A stretch of DNA of 64,000 nucleotides, taken from contig NZ_JABKDE010000003.1 in NCBI RefSeq assembly GCF_013623835.1, positions 558,001-622,000 of the forward strand. Reading direction: 5' to 3'. The position numbers and the translations under genes are program-made. Below the pieces are notes generated by a model. That model was not told the DNA's origin. It was given only the letters and a program-made list of their open reading frames with translations, and did no database searches. Numbering within the stretch: the stretch's first letter is position 1; every line of letters starts with the position of its first letter. This stretch comes from Brevibacterium oceani. GTDB lineage: Bacteria; Actinomycetota; Actinomycetes; Actinomycetales; Brevibacteriaceae. Positions 51,285 to 59,877 of this stretch are shown here, piece by piece.

Positions 51285-52666
51285 GATACCGTCACTCGAC
51301 CTTCGGTCCCGCAGCGGGATATCAGGCGTCGACTCCGACAGCGCTGTCGCCGCTCTCGACGGTGTCGCCGATCGCGGCGGGCAAGGCGACCTTCCGGGTG
51401 CCGACACGGAATCGTCGGCCGGCCGCTGACGAAACGATCGGCGTTGCGCCGGTCAGCGTCGGTCCGGTCGGTGTCGGTCCGGTCGGTGTCGGTTCGGCAC
51501 TCGTCCCCGTGCCCGTGGCAGCATCGGCGCAGGCCGTCGCAGCAGCCCAGACTCGCGCCGCGTCTCCGCCGGCAGCCCCGGGCGCGACCGCCGTCGAACC
51601 GCAGCTCGATCCCGAACTGCTCACCGGGTTCGTCGATGTCGTCGGCATCACCGACGTCACCCACGACGTGAAGACCTTCGAACTGCGGGCGGCATGGATG
51701 CCCGCCGTCGACTTCGAACCCGGGCAGTACGTGACGATGCGCATCCCCGGGCTCGGACTCGAGCGCTGCTATTCGATCTCCTCGGCGCCGTTCGGAACGA
51801 ACACCTTCACCATCACCGTCAAACGGGTGGTCGGGGGAGTCGTCTCGACCTATCTGCACGATTCGATCCGGGTCGGCGACCGCGTCCACGTCGACGGCCC
51901 CTACGGACTGTTCAGCACGAGCTTCCACCCGGCGCAGCGCCACCTGTTCCTCTCCGCCGGATCGGGTATCACCCCGATCATGTCGATGGTCCGCAGCCTG
52001 CTGGCCAGGCAGGGCGGTCCGGCCACGGACATCGCGTTCGTCCACAGTGCCGCCACCCCCGTGGACATCATCTTCCGCGCCGAACTCGAGCAGCTCGCCG
52101 AGCTCGCCGGGGTCAGCGTCACCATCCTCTGCTCCCGCGACAGCGAGACCGAGACCTGGACGGGGCGGCATGGTCGGCTCGATGCGAGGACCCTCGCCGA
52201 GGTGGTCCCCGACGCGGCCGACCGCGAGACCTTCGTGTGCGGACCGAGCGGATACATGGACGCCGTGCGTCCCCTCCTCGCGGAGGCGAGGGTGGCGCAG
52301 GTGCACGAGGAATCGTTCGTCTTCGCGACCGCTCCGGCCGACCGTGTGGCGAAGTCGCGGTCAGGTGGGCGGGCGGGCCGGAGCGGCGCCGCATCCGCCG
52401 GGGCCCGCCACACGATCGACTTCGTGGGCAGCGCTCGCAGCATCGACTGCGACTCTGACACGACGGTGCTCGACGCCGCCTTGGACGCGGGGCTCTCCAT
52501 GCCCTCGTCGTGTGCGGAAGGCGCGTGCGGAACGTGCAAATCCACGCTGGTCAGCGGTGAGGTCGAGATGAACCATGCCGGAGGCATCCGTCCCAAGGAG
52601 ATCGCCGCCGGAAAGTTCCTGCCCTGCTGCTCGACCCCGCTGACCGACCTCGTCGTCGAGACGTGA
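51281..52666 (+). CDS. Ferredoxin-NAD(P)H reductase partner of the Rieske oxygenase (GbcB-like)
   Basis: A 461-residue electron-transfer protein. An Ala/Pro/Val-rich N-terminal stretch of about 110 residues comes first. Then an FAD domain (ERCYSISSAPFG), an NAD domain (LFLSAGSGITPIMSMVRSLL and VCGPSGYMDAV) and a C-terminal plant-type [2Fe-2S] domain with CAEGACGTCKSTL and a final CC pair. It feeds electrons from NAD(P)H to the Rieske subunit. The order FAD-NAD-2Fe-2S is that of GbcB/CntB-like reductases. The ATG overlaps the oxygenase stop by 4 nt. Confidence 0.9.
   Translation: MRYRHSTFGPAAGYQASTPTALSPLSTVSPIAAGKATFRVPTRNRRPAADETIGVAPVSVGPVGVGPVGVGSALVPVPVAASAQAVAAAQTRAASPPAAPGATAVEPQLDPELLTGFVDVVGITDVTHDVKTFELRAAWMPAVDFEPGQYVTMRIPGLGLERCYSISSAPFGTNTFTITVKRVVGGVVSTYLHDSIRVGDRVHVDGPYGLFSTSFHPAQRHLFLSAGSGITPIMSMVRSLLARQGGPATDIAFVHSAATPVDIIFRAELEQLAELAGVSVTILCSRDSETETWTGRHGRLDARTLAEVVPDAADRETFVCGPSGYMDAVRPLLAEARVAQVHEESFVFATAPADRVAKSRSGGRAGRSGAASAGARHTIDFVGSARSIDCDSDTTVLDAALDAGLSMPSSCAEGACGTCKSTLVSGEVEMNHAGGIRPKEIAAGKFLPCCSTPLTDLVVET
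51458..51498 (+). repeat. 15-bp tandem repeat in reductase linker
   Basis: GTCGGTCCGGTCGGT occurs twice exactly (51458-51472, 51473-51487) and once partly. It encodes the VGPVG repeats of the reductase's N-terminal linker. Whole-codon slippage here would only change linker length. Confidence 0.75.
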
Positions 52667-52741
52667 GCACAGCGCGGGGAGTCATCGCATCCGAACCGGG
52701 GCACCACCCGTGACTCAGAAGCGTCGAGGCCCGGAGTCAGC

Positions 52742-53380
52742 TCATCCGCGCGCGATGCCGACCACGACCTCCTGCACGCGAGTGATGAGTTCGTCGAGTT
52801 CGTGTCCTTCGAGCCGCAGCCACTGTTCGAGCTGAGCGGCCGAGAGCACCGCCATGATCGCCTCGGCGCGGAATCGAGCATCGTCGGGGCGCTCTTCCCT
52901 GATGAGTACTTCGATGTGCAGGCGCCAGAAGGGGTAGACGATCCTGTCGAAGCGTCCCCTGGGACTCGAGGCCTCGGTGAGCAGCACGAGATCGAGGTTG
53001 CCTGAGATGTGCCGGATGTACGATTCGACGAAGGCTGCCAGCCGTTCGATCCCAGGCGATCCGGGTCCCAGCGGAGGGGGACCTTGGATCATCCGCGCGT
53101 GCATATCGCGGACCCGATCGTCGAGCAGTGCCGAGGCGATCCCGGCCTTGTCGGTGAAGTTCCGGTACAACGTGCCCTTGCCGACCTGTGCGCGTTTGGC
53201 CAGCACATCCATGGTCAGACCGCTCACACCCACCTCGGCGATGAGTTCGGACGCCGCTTCGAGGACTTTGCGTCGGTTTCTCATGGCGTCGGCTCGTTGG
53301 GGTTTCGCAGCCGTCGCCAGAGGAAGATCCGGCGACGGCCCTCTTGTGGAATCGGACTGCGGTCCGTTAAGGTCGCTCAT
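52742..53380 (-). CDS. TetR family transcriptional regulator
   Basis: A 212-residue repressor. After about 30 unstructured residues the helix-turn-helix runs through RRKVLEAASELIAEVGVSGLTMDVLAKRAQVGKGTLYRNFTDKAGI. The ligand domain ends with LRLEGHELDELITRVQEVVVGIARG. The start codon abuts a perfect 20-bp palindrome shared with the divergent quinone oxidoreductase gene, so it likely represses both. A TATAGT within the palindrome could give a leaderless message. Confidence 0.9.
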   Translation of the reverse strand: MSDLNGPQSDSTRGPSPDLPLATAAKPQRADAMRNRRKVLEAASELIAEVGVSGLTMDVLAKRAQVGKGTLYRNFTDKAGIASALLDDRVRDMHARMIQGPPPLGPGSPGIERLAAFVESYIRHISGNLDLVLLTEASSPRGRFDRIVYPFWRLHIEVLIREERPDDARFRAEAIMAVLSAAQLEQWLRLEGHELDELITRVQEVVVGIARG

Positions 53381-53400
53381 ATACGGACTATAGTCCGTAT
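53381..53400. promoter_or_regulatory. TetR operator, perfect 20-bp palindrome
   Basis: ATACGGACTATAGTCCGTAT is a perfect palindrome starting one base upstream of the TetR start codon and 47 bp before the oxidoreductase gene. It contains TATAGT on both strands, so bound repressor would cover both -10 regions. A half-site (CGGTCCGT) lies 20 bp to the left. Confidence 0.85.
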
Positions 53401-53447
53401 TCGCATCGAGTGCTCGGCGCAATGCCGACGCGGACGAAGGAGGACTC

Positions 53448-54407
53448 ATGGCATCGGTGATCGTCAACTCCCATGGCGGACCAGAAGTGTACGCGCAGAC
53501 AGCAGACGACCGACTCGAACCCGGAGAGGGACAGCTGCTTGTCGAGCTCACGGTCTCCGGGGTGAACTTCCTTGACGTCGTGCAACGTCGGGGTGCTCTG
53601 CCGACGCCGTTCCGTGCCGGCGTCGAAGGTGTCGGCACGGTCGTGACGATCGGAGACGGGGTCGAGGGCTTCAGCGACGGCGATCGCGTCGGTTGGATGG
53701 CCGGTGGGCAGGGCAGCTTCTCCGGCCACGCGCTCGTCGCGGCCGACAAGGCAGTTCCGGTGCCGGAAGACATCGACGACGAGACCGCGGTCGCCGCGCT
53801 GATGCAGGGCATCACCGCCCACTACCTGACCACGGACACTTTCCCTGTCGCCGCTGGTGACGTCGTGCTCATCCATGCGGCGGCAGGCGGCCTCGGCCAG
53901 ATGCTCACCCAGATCGCAGCGCTCAAGGGTGCCACGGTGATCGGTACGACGTCGACCGCTGAGAAAGCCGAGATCGCCCGGGCCAACGGCGCCGTGCATG
54001 TCTTCGGCTACGAGGACTTCGCCACGCGGGTGCTCGACGTAACTGACGGGGAGGGGGTCTCGGTGATCTATGACGGTGTCGGGGCCACGACTTTTGAGAG
54101 CGACCTCGAGGCAGTGCGGACCCGCGGAACGATCGTCGTCGTCGGCAACGCGAGCGGACCGGTCCCTCCGGTCGACGTGAATACGCTCAACACCTCTGGG
54201 TCACTGTTCCTCACCCGGCCGACCGTGGCCGACCATGTTCGGACGCCCGAAGAGCTGCGTGCTCACACGGACGAGATCTTCGAGTGGATCCGCAACGGCG
54301 AGCTGAAGGTCAGCATCGGGGCGCGATTCCCCATCGCCGAGGTGACCGCCGCCTTCGATGCCCTCGAGTCCCGTGCGACGACCGGAAAGATCGTGCTCGA
54401 ACACTGA
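53448..54407 (+). CDS. Quinone oxidoreductase, zinc-free MDR family
   Basis: A 319-residue NADPH:quinone oxidoreductase-like protein (QOR). The GVNFLDVVQRRGALPTPFRAGVEGVGTV segment, AALMQGITAHYLTTDTF and the NADPH loop HAAAGGLGQMLTQIAALKGATVIG are typical. No zinc-binding cysteines are present. Such enzymes reduce quinones or enones and are often part of electrophile defence. GAAGGAGG stands just before the ATG. Under likely control of the divergent TetR, whose inducer may be a quinone or electrophile. Confidence 0.9.
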   Translation: MASVIVNSHGGPEVYAQTADDRLEPGEGQLLVELTVSGVNFLDVVQRRGALPTPFRAGVEGVGTVVTIGDGVEGFSDGDRVGWMAGGQGSFSGHALVAADKAVPVPEDIDDETAVAALMQGITAHYLTTDTFPVAAGDVVLIHAAAGGLGQMLTQIAALKGATVIGTTSTAEKAEIARANGAVHVFGYEDFATRVLDVTDGEGVSVIYDGVGATTFESDLEAVRTRGTIVVVGNASGPVPPVDVNTLNTSGSLFLTRPTVADHVRTPEELRAHTDEIFEWIRNGELKVSIGARFPIAEVTAAFDALESRATTGKIVLEH

Positions 54408-54479
54408 GGGCATGGACCCGCCCGACCCGGCGGAGGACGAAGCCCGGCCCTGGGTCGGATACCGCAGCGCTTCCGTCGC

Positions 54480-56024
54480 TCAGTGCTTGAGCTTCGTCTC
54501 CTTGAGGCCGTAGGTTCCGAGCACATAGGGTCGGAAGCCGACGACGTCCTTGCTCATCCCGTACAGCGCCTTCTGGTAGGCGACGGGGATGATGGGTGCG
54601 TCGTCGGCGACCTGCTGCTGGATCTTCGCGTACAGCGCGTTCTGCTTGTCGGGGTCCTCCTCGGCCACGGCCTGCTTCGCCCACTTCTCGACCTTCGGGT
54701 TCGCGTAACCCGAACGGATCCCCGAGTCATCGGTGACGGAGAGGAAGTTGATCATCTGCGAGGTGTCGGAGACGTCCGAGGTCGCATAGCTGACCTGGAC
54801 CTGGAAGTCGCCCTTGGTCCGGTTCGTCGTCAGCGTCGCATCGTCGAGCTTCTGCACATGGACGGTCAGCCCGATGTCCTCCCACGCCTGCTGCGCGATC
54901 TGGGCGAGCAGTTCGCGGTCCGCCACGCCCGAGGGGATCTGGATCGTGATGTCCACGCCGTCGGGATGGTCGGACTCCTCGACCAGCTTCTTCGCCTTGT
55001 CCATGTCGAACTCGCTGCTGTCGACCTCATCGGAATGCCCGCTCAGTCCGGGGGAGATGAACGAGGTCGCGGGTTCGGCATAGCCGGCGTAGACGACCTT
55101 GACCACGGACTCGCGGTCGATGGCATAGGACATCGCGCGGCGCAGCTTCGGGTCGTCGAGTCTCTTCTTCTTGTTGTTGAGATTGAAATAGAGGATCTTC
55201 GTCGAGTCGAACGCCGAGGCGTTGATGTCCTGTGACCGGGACAGCTGACTCATGCTCAGCGGGGCAGGTTCCTGATTGATATCGGCCTGCCCGCCGAGCA
55301 GCTGCAGTCGGCGGGTGTTGTCCTCGGTAACGACGTTGAAGGTCGCCGAATCGAGCGAGGGCACCCCCTTCTGCCAGTAGTCGGGATTCTTCTTCAGCTT
55401 GAGGCTCTGTCCCTGCTTCCACGAGTCCACCGAGAAGGGTCCGGTGCCGTCGGCGTGGGTGGCCATGTACTCGGCATCGTGTCCGCCGAAGTCATCGGGA
55501 TAGATCGAAGCCGCGAAGAGTGCCATATAGCTGGGCAGAGGTCCCCACGGCTGCGACAGATCGATCCGGACGGTGTGGCTGTCGACCTTCTTCACATCCT
55601 TGATCGGAGCGAACTCGGAGGCCCAGAGATTGTCGTCATCGTCCTGGTCGCGGGCATAGTCGAGGGAGAAGACGACGTCGTCGGCATCGAGGTCCTTGCC
55701 GCTGTGGAACTTCACGCCCTCGCGGAGGTGGAAGGTCCACGACATCTTGTCCTTCGACTCCTTCCAGTCCGTGGCCAGCCCCGGTTCGACCCCGGTGCCG
55801 TCCGGTTTGTTCAGCGTGAGCGTTTCGTAGACCTGCTGCAGGGTCCAGATGTCCTCGTTCTGCGTCGTCGTCGGAGGCAGCAGGGTCGTCGCATCCTCGG
55901 CCCTTGCGAGGACGAGGTCGCCTCCGGGACGGACTGATTCCGTCTCTCCTGTTCCGCAGCCGGCGAGGACGAGCAGGCCGGCGCACACGCCGGCGATGAC
56001 AGTGCCGAAACGGGATCGTCTCAT
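54480..56024 (-). CDS. ABC transporter substrate-binding lipoprotein (peptide/nickel type, SBP_bac_5)
   Basis: A 514-residue binding protein. The signal peptide ends in LVLAGCG (lipobox cysteine near 22). SBP_bac_5 marks are YETLTLNKPDGTGVEPGLATDWKESKDKMSWTFHLREGVKFHSGKDLDADDVVFSLDYA and AMSYAIDRESVVKVVYAG. It is the last gene of the operon and starts within the previous stop codon (TGATG); GTG at 56027 is an alternative. It captures a peptide, metal chelate or other small solute for the linked permease. Confidence 0.9.
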   Translation of the reverse strand: MRRSRFGTVIAGVCAGLLVLAGCGTGETESVRPGGDLVLARAEDATTLLPPTTTQNEDIWTLQQVYETLTLNKPDGTGVEPGLATDWKESKDKMSWTFHLREGVKFHSGKDLDADDVVFSLDYARDQDDDDNLWASEFAPIKDVKKVDSHTVRIDLSQPWGPLPSYMALFAASIYPDDFGGHDAEYMATHADGTGPFSVDSWKQGQSLKLKKNPDYWQKGVPSLDSATFNVVTEDNTRRLQLLGGQADINQEPAPLSMSQLSRSQDINASAFDSTKILYFNLNNKKKRLDDPKLRRAMSYAIDRESVVKVVYAGYAEPATSFISPGLSGHSDEVDSSEFDMDKAKKLVEESDHPDGVDITIQIPSGVADRELLAQIAQQAWEDIGLTVHVQKLDDATLTTNRTKGDFQVQVSYATSDVSDTSQMINFLSVTDDSGIRSGYANPKVEKWAKQAVAEEDPDKQNALYAKIQQQVADDAPIIPVAYQKALYGMSKDVVGFRPYVLGTYGLKETKLKH

Positions 56025-56980
56025 CACTCTGGCCCACCTTTCGTCGGTCGCGGTCGCAGGCGGTACGTCTCGGGGCCTGCGTCCTCAGCTGACACTGCGT
56101 TCTCCCGACGGGGCGATTCTCCGTCCCCTCGCCGAGGCGGCGCTGCACCTTCGCTGACGGCACTGCTGCCTGCCGGGACCCTGCCGGGGGACGCACTGTC
56201 GAGGAACGCACTGTCGAACCGGGGAATAGCGGCGAGGAGTGTGCGTGTGTACTCATCCTGCGGTGCGGAGAAGATCTCCGCGGTCGTGTTCTCCTCGACG
56301 ATGACGCCGTTGTGGATGACGTAGACCCGCTCGCACAGACTCCTGACCACCGCGAGATCGTGGGAGATGAAGAGGATCGACAGACCCAACTCCTCACGCA
56401 GGCGGGCGAAGAGTGCGACGATCTCGGCCTGGACGCTGACATCGAGGGCGGAGACCGCCTCGTCGGCGACGATGACCTTCGGCTCCACGGCCAAGGCGCG
56501 GGCGATCGCCACCCGCTGTCGCTGCCCGCCGGACATGGCGGTGGGGGTGCGGTCGAGGAATTCCACGGGCAGTCGCACCATCTCCATGAGCTCTTCGCAC
56601 CTGGCCCTCAATGCACGGCCGGTGGCCAGACGGTGGTGACGGATCACCTCGGCGAGGGTGGCGCGGACAGTGTAGCGCGGGTCCAAGGACGCGAAGGGAT
56701 CCTGGAAGACCATCTGCACGACCCGCCACTGGGCGGCGGTGCGTTTGGGGCTGAGCTCGCCGCCGGCGAAGGACACCCGGCCCGAGTATTCGCGTTGGAG
56801 TCCGCAGATCACGCGGGAGACGGTCGACTTTCCCGAGCCGGACTCGCCGACGAGTCCGACGATCTCGCCGGGAGCCACGACCACGGTGGCATCGTCGACG
56901 GCGGTGAAGGCACGATCGCCGCGGCCGAAGGTCACCGTGATGTTCTCGGCCCGCAGGCCGGTCTCCGGTGTTGCGCTCAC
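56024..56980 (-). CDS. ABC transporter ATP-binding protein (DppF/OppF type)
   Basis: A 318-residue ATPase with Walker A GLVGESGSGKST, signature MSGGQRQRVAIARAL, Walker B KVIVADEAVSALDVSVQ and switch histidine FISHDLAVV. The Oligo_HPY-like end DEYTRTLLAAIPRFDS is followed by a charged tail of about 60 residues. It starts at GTG 56980 overlapping the stop of the second ATPase gene (GTGA). It powers uptake with its partner. Confidence 0.92.
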   Translation of the reverse strand: MSATPETGLRAENITVTFGRGDRAFTAVDDATVVVAPGEIVGLVGESGSGKSTVSRVICGLQREYSGRVSFAGGELSPKRTAAQWRVVQMVFQDPFASLDPRYTVRATLAEVIRHHRLATGRALRARCEELMEMVRLPVEFLDRTPTAMSGGQRQRVAIARALAVEPKVIVADEAVSALDVSVQAEIVALFARLREELGLSILFISHDLAVVRSLCERVYVIHNGVIVEENTTAEIFSAPQDEYTRTLLAAIPRFDSAFLDSASPGRVPAGSSAVSEGAAPPRRGDGESPRRENAVSAEDAGPETYRLRPRPTKGGPE

Positions 56981-57843
56981 TGCGCCTCCTCCCTGCTGGT
57001 GAGCCGGGACGCTGAGCCGTCGACCCGTTGAGCCGGACCGTCGATGCGCGGCGTGGCGCTCAGCAGCGTGCGCGTATAGTCCTCGGCCGGGTCGTCGAAG
57101 ACCTCCTGCAGCACGCCGTGTTCGATGATCCGACCGTCCTTCATCACGCTGATGGACTGACACAGCTGTGCGACGACCGCGAGATCGTGGGTGACGTAGA
57201 GGAGGCCGAGGTCGTTCTCCTGCTGCATGCTGCGGAACAGGTCGAGCACCTGGGCCTGGATCGTCACATCCAACGCGGTGGTCGGCTCGTCACACAGCAG
57301 GACCTGCGGTTCCTGAGCCAAGGCGGCGGCGATCATCACCCTCTGGCGCATGCCGCCGGAGAGCTGGAACGGATAGTTCGCGGCTCGGCGTTCGGGGTCG
57401 GCGATGCCGACCCGGTCCATGAGGTCGACGGCGAGGTCGTGCGCGGCCCGCTTCGACAGGCCTCTGTGCTCGGCGACGGCGTCGGTGATCTGACGGCCGA
57501 CCTTCATCACCGGGTTGAGCGCGATCGCTGGCTCCTGGAACACCATCGAGATGCCCGTGCCGCGGATACGCTGGTCGAATTTCCCACCCGGCCCGGAGGT
57601 GAGGATGTTGCGTCCCTGGAAGCGGATCTCCCCGTCGACGATCGTGGCCGTCGGTGGCAGCATGCCGAGGATGCTGCGCAGGGTCATCGACTTGCCCGAG
57701 CCGGACTCTCCGACGAGTCCCATCGGTTCCCCGGCCTCGAGCCGAATCGAGACGTCGTCGAGGATGCGGCGCCTGCCGGCCTGCCCGTCGATGTCGACGG
57801 TCAGCGAGTCCACTTCGAGGATCGGTTCGCGGCTCATGCTCAC
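56977..57843 (-). CDS. ABC transporter ATP-binding protein (DppD/OppD type)
   Basis: A 288-residue ATPase with Walker A GLVGESGSGKS, the OppD-like GISMVFQEPAIALNPVMKVGRQI, signature LSGGMRQRVMIAAALAQ, Walker B QVLLCDEPTTALDVTIQ and YVTHDLAVVAQ. GTG 57843 overlaps the permease stop; ATG 57837 is an alternative. It forms a heterodimer with the DppF-type subunit. Confidence 0.92.
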   Translation of the reverse strand: MSMSREPILEVDSLTVDIDGQAGRRRILDDVSIRLEAGEPMGLVGESGSGKSMTLRSILGMLPPTATIVDGEIRFQGRNILTSGPGGKFDQRIRGTGISMVFQEPAIALNPVMKVGRQITDAVAEHRGLSKRAAHDLAVDLMDRVGIADPERRAANYPFQLSGGMRQRVMIAAALAQEPQVLLCDEPTTALDVTIQAQVLDLFRSMQQENDLGLLYVTHDLAVVAQLCQSISVMKDGRIIEHGVLQEVFDDPAEDYTRTLLSATPRIDGPAQRVDGSASRLTSREEAQ

Positions 57844-58784
57844 CTCTTCGGCTTGAGGATGTTCGTCAGGCCGTCACCGATGAGTGCCAGCGCGAAGGAC
57901 ACGAGGACCACAGCGAAGCCCGGCCACAGGATGAGACCGTAGTTGCCGCTGCCCATGTACTGCTGACCGTCGTTCATCATCTGCCCCCAGTCCGCCGTCG
58001 GCGGGACGATGCCCAGGCCGAAGAAGCTGAGGGTGACGACGACGCCGATGTTGAGCACGATGTCGCTCATGGCGTAGATGATGCCCTGGCTGGCGGTGTT
58101 GGGGATGACGTGTCGGGCAAGGATCCGCGGAGTCGTCAAGCCCGAGGCCCGGCAGGCGGAGATGAACTCCTCCTCGCGCAGGACGAGGACCTCGCCGCGG
58201 ACGATCCGGGCATAGGCGACCCAGGACACGGCGCTGATGGCCACGAAGATGCTGGCCATGCCGTTGCCCATGACGAAGACGAGGACGATGACGAGGACGT
58301 AGAACGGGAACGCGGAGACGATGTCGGCCAGGCGCATGATGACCACATCGACCCAGCGACCGAAGTATCCGGCCAGCGAACCGAGAACGGTGCCGAGGAG
58401 GAAGGGCACGATCACGGCGACGACGGCGACGATGAGGTCGACGCGACCGCCGTGGAGGAAGCGGGAGAGGATGTCCCGCCCGAGCTGATCGGTGCCCATG
58501 GGATGGGCCGCCGACGACGACCCGAAGGCGTTGAGCAGATCCTGCCGGTTGGGGTCCTCGGTGACGAAGAGGGGTCCGATGGCCAGCAGCAGAACCATCG
58601 CTGCGAGGATGACGACGCCGGTCCACAGCTGGAGATTGCGGCGCCGGAGGAAACCGGGCAGAGGCAGCGTGAATCGTGCGCTCGGGGTGGCGCGCGCGGC
58701 AGTCCCGCCCCGGGTGCGCGGCGGCTTCCCGGACGGGCCCGGCGCCCCGGCCGGGCCGGGACCGGAGGTCATCGGTGCACTCAT
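57840..58784 (-). CDS. ABC transporter permease (DppC type)
   Basis: A 314-residue permease. A Pro/Gly-rich cytoplasmic N-terminus (about 45 residues) precedes the first helix, then HPMGTDQLGRDILSRFLHGGRVDL, the OppC-type N-terminal signature, and five more helices. The EAA loop YARIVRGEVLVLREEEFISACRASGLTTPRILARHVIPN contacts the ATPases. ATG 58784 overlaps the stop of the upstream permease (TGATG). Confidence 0.92.
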   Translation of the reverse strand: MSAPMTSGPGPAGAPGPSGKPPRTRGGTAARATPSARFTLPLPGFLRRRNLQLWTGVVILAAMVLLLAIGPLFVTEDPNRQDLLNAFGSSSAAHPMGTDQLGRDILSRFLHGGRVDLIVAVVAVIVPFLLGTVLGSLAGYFGRWVDVVIMRLADIVSAFPFYVLVIVLVFVMGNGMASIFVAISAVSWVAYARIVRGEVLVLREEEFISACRASGLTTPRILARHVIPNTASQGIIYAMSDIVLNIGVVVTLSFFGLGIVPPTADWGQMMNDGQQYMGSGNYGLILWPGFAVVLVSFALALIGDGLTNILKPKR

Positions 58785-59722
58785 CACGCCCCCAATCGCA
58801 CGCGCGGATCGACGATGCTGTAGACGATGTCGGTGAGCAGATAGACGGCGACGACGAGGACGCCGAAGATCACCGTGAGCGCCTGGACGACGTTGTAGTC
58901 GCGGGCGAGCACGGCCTCCATGAGCAGCGAACCCACACCGGGGATCGCGAACACGTTCTCGACGACGAGGGCACCCCCGACGAGATGGCCGACCTGGATG
59001 CCGAGGATCGAGATCCCCGTGATCCCGGCATTGCGGAACGCATAGTTGCGCACGATCTTCGACCTGCTCAGGCCCTTCGAGGCGGCGAAGTTCGTGTACT
59101 CGGCCGACATCGAATCGCTCAGCGCGGCCGTGAGGCTGCGGATGAGCACCGGGCAGATGGTCAGGGCCACGGCGATCCCGGGCAGGACGAGGGAGTACAG
59201 ATGCTCGCCGAGGCTGCTGCCGTATCCGCCGACCGGGAACAGTCCCGTATTCACTCCCAGGACGAGGATGAGGAGGGTGCCGACGAAGAATGCCGGCATG
59301 CCCTGGACCGTGGCCGTGAAGACTCGGGATACGATCGCCGAGGCCGATGACTTCGTGGCGGCGACCCACAGTGACAGCGGCACCGAGATGATCACGGCGA
59401 AGACCAGCGAGACGAGCATGAGCATGAGCGTCGCGGGCATCCGCAGCTTGAGCAGTTCGAGGACCGTGGTCTGGAAGAGAAAGGAGCGGCCGAAGTCACC
59501 GACGACGAGTCCGCCGAGGAACTGGAAGTACTGGATGATCATCGGCTGGTCGAGACCCCAGGCGCGATGGAGGCGAGCGACGGTCTCCGGGGTGGCTTTG
59601 TCGCCGAGGTAGGCGGCCGCCGGGTCACCCGGTGCGAGCTTCATGAGAATGAATGAGAGGGTCGCGACCCCGAGGACGATGGGGATCATCAGCAGCACGC
59701 GTCTGAGGATGTACTTTCCCAC
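58784..59722 (-). CDS. ABC transporter permease (DppB type)
   Basis: A 312-residue permease with six helices. The start GKYILRRVLLMIPIVLGVATLSFILMKLAPGDP is the classic DppB N-terminus; the EAA-type loop is SAEYTNFAASKGLSRSKIVRNYAFRNA. GTG 59722 follows a GGGGGAG ribosome site. It is the first gene of the BCDFA operon, and lies 155 bp after the LacI-type gene on the same strand. Confidence 0.92.
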   Translation of the reverse strand: MGKYILRRVLLMIPIVLGVATLSFILMKLAPGDPAAAYLGDKATPETVARLHRAWGLDQPMIIQYFQFLGGLVVGDFGRSFLFQTTVLELLKLRMPATLMLMLVSLVFAVIISVPLSLWVAATKSSASAIVSRVFTATVQGMPAFFVGTLLILVLGVNTGLFPVGGYGSSLGEHLYSLVLPGIAVALTICPVLIRSLTAALSDSMSAEYTNFAASKGLSRSKIVRNYAFRNAGITGISILGIQVGHLVGGALVVENVFAIPGVGSLLMEAVLARDYNVVQALTVIFGVLVVAVYLLTDIVYSIVDPRVRLGA

Positions 59723-59877
59723 GCGCGCTCCCCCGAAGTGTGACTTGGATTACATCGGTCAGTCTATTCGCAACATGAGTTGTCTCCGGGAACCAGCCGG
59801 CGGTGTGTCGGCTTTCGGTGGGCGAGCTCGTCCTCGAGCGGATCGAGCCTGAAGCACGAGGTCGCGATCCTCGTGGG

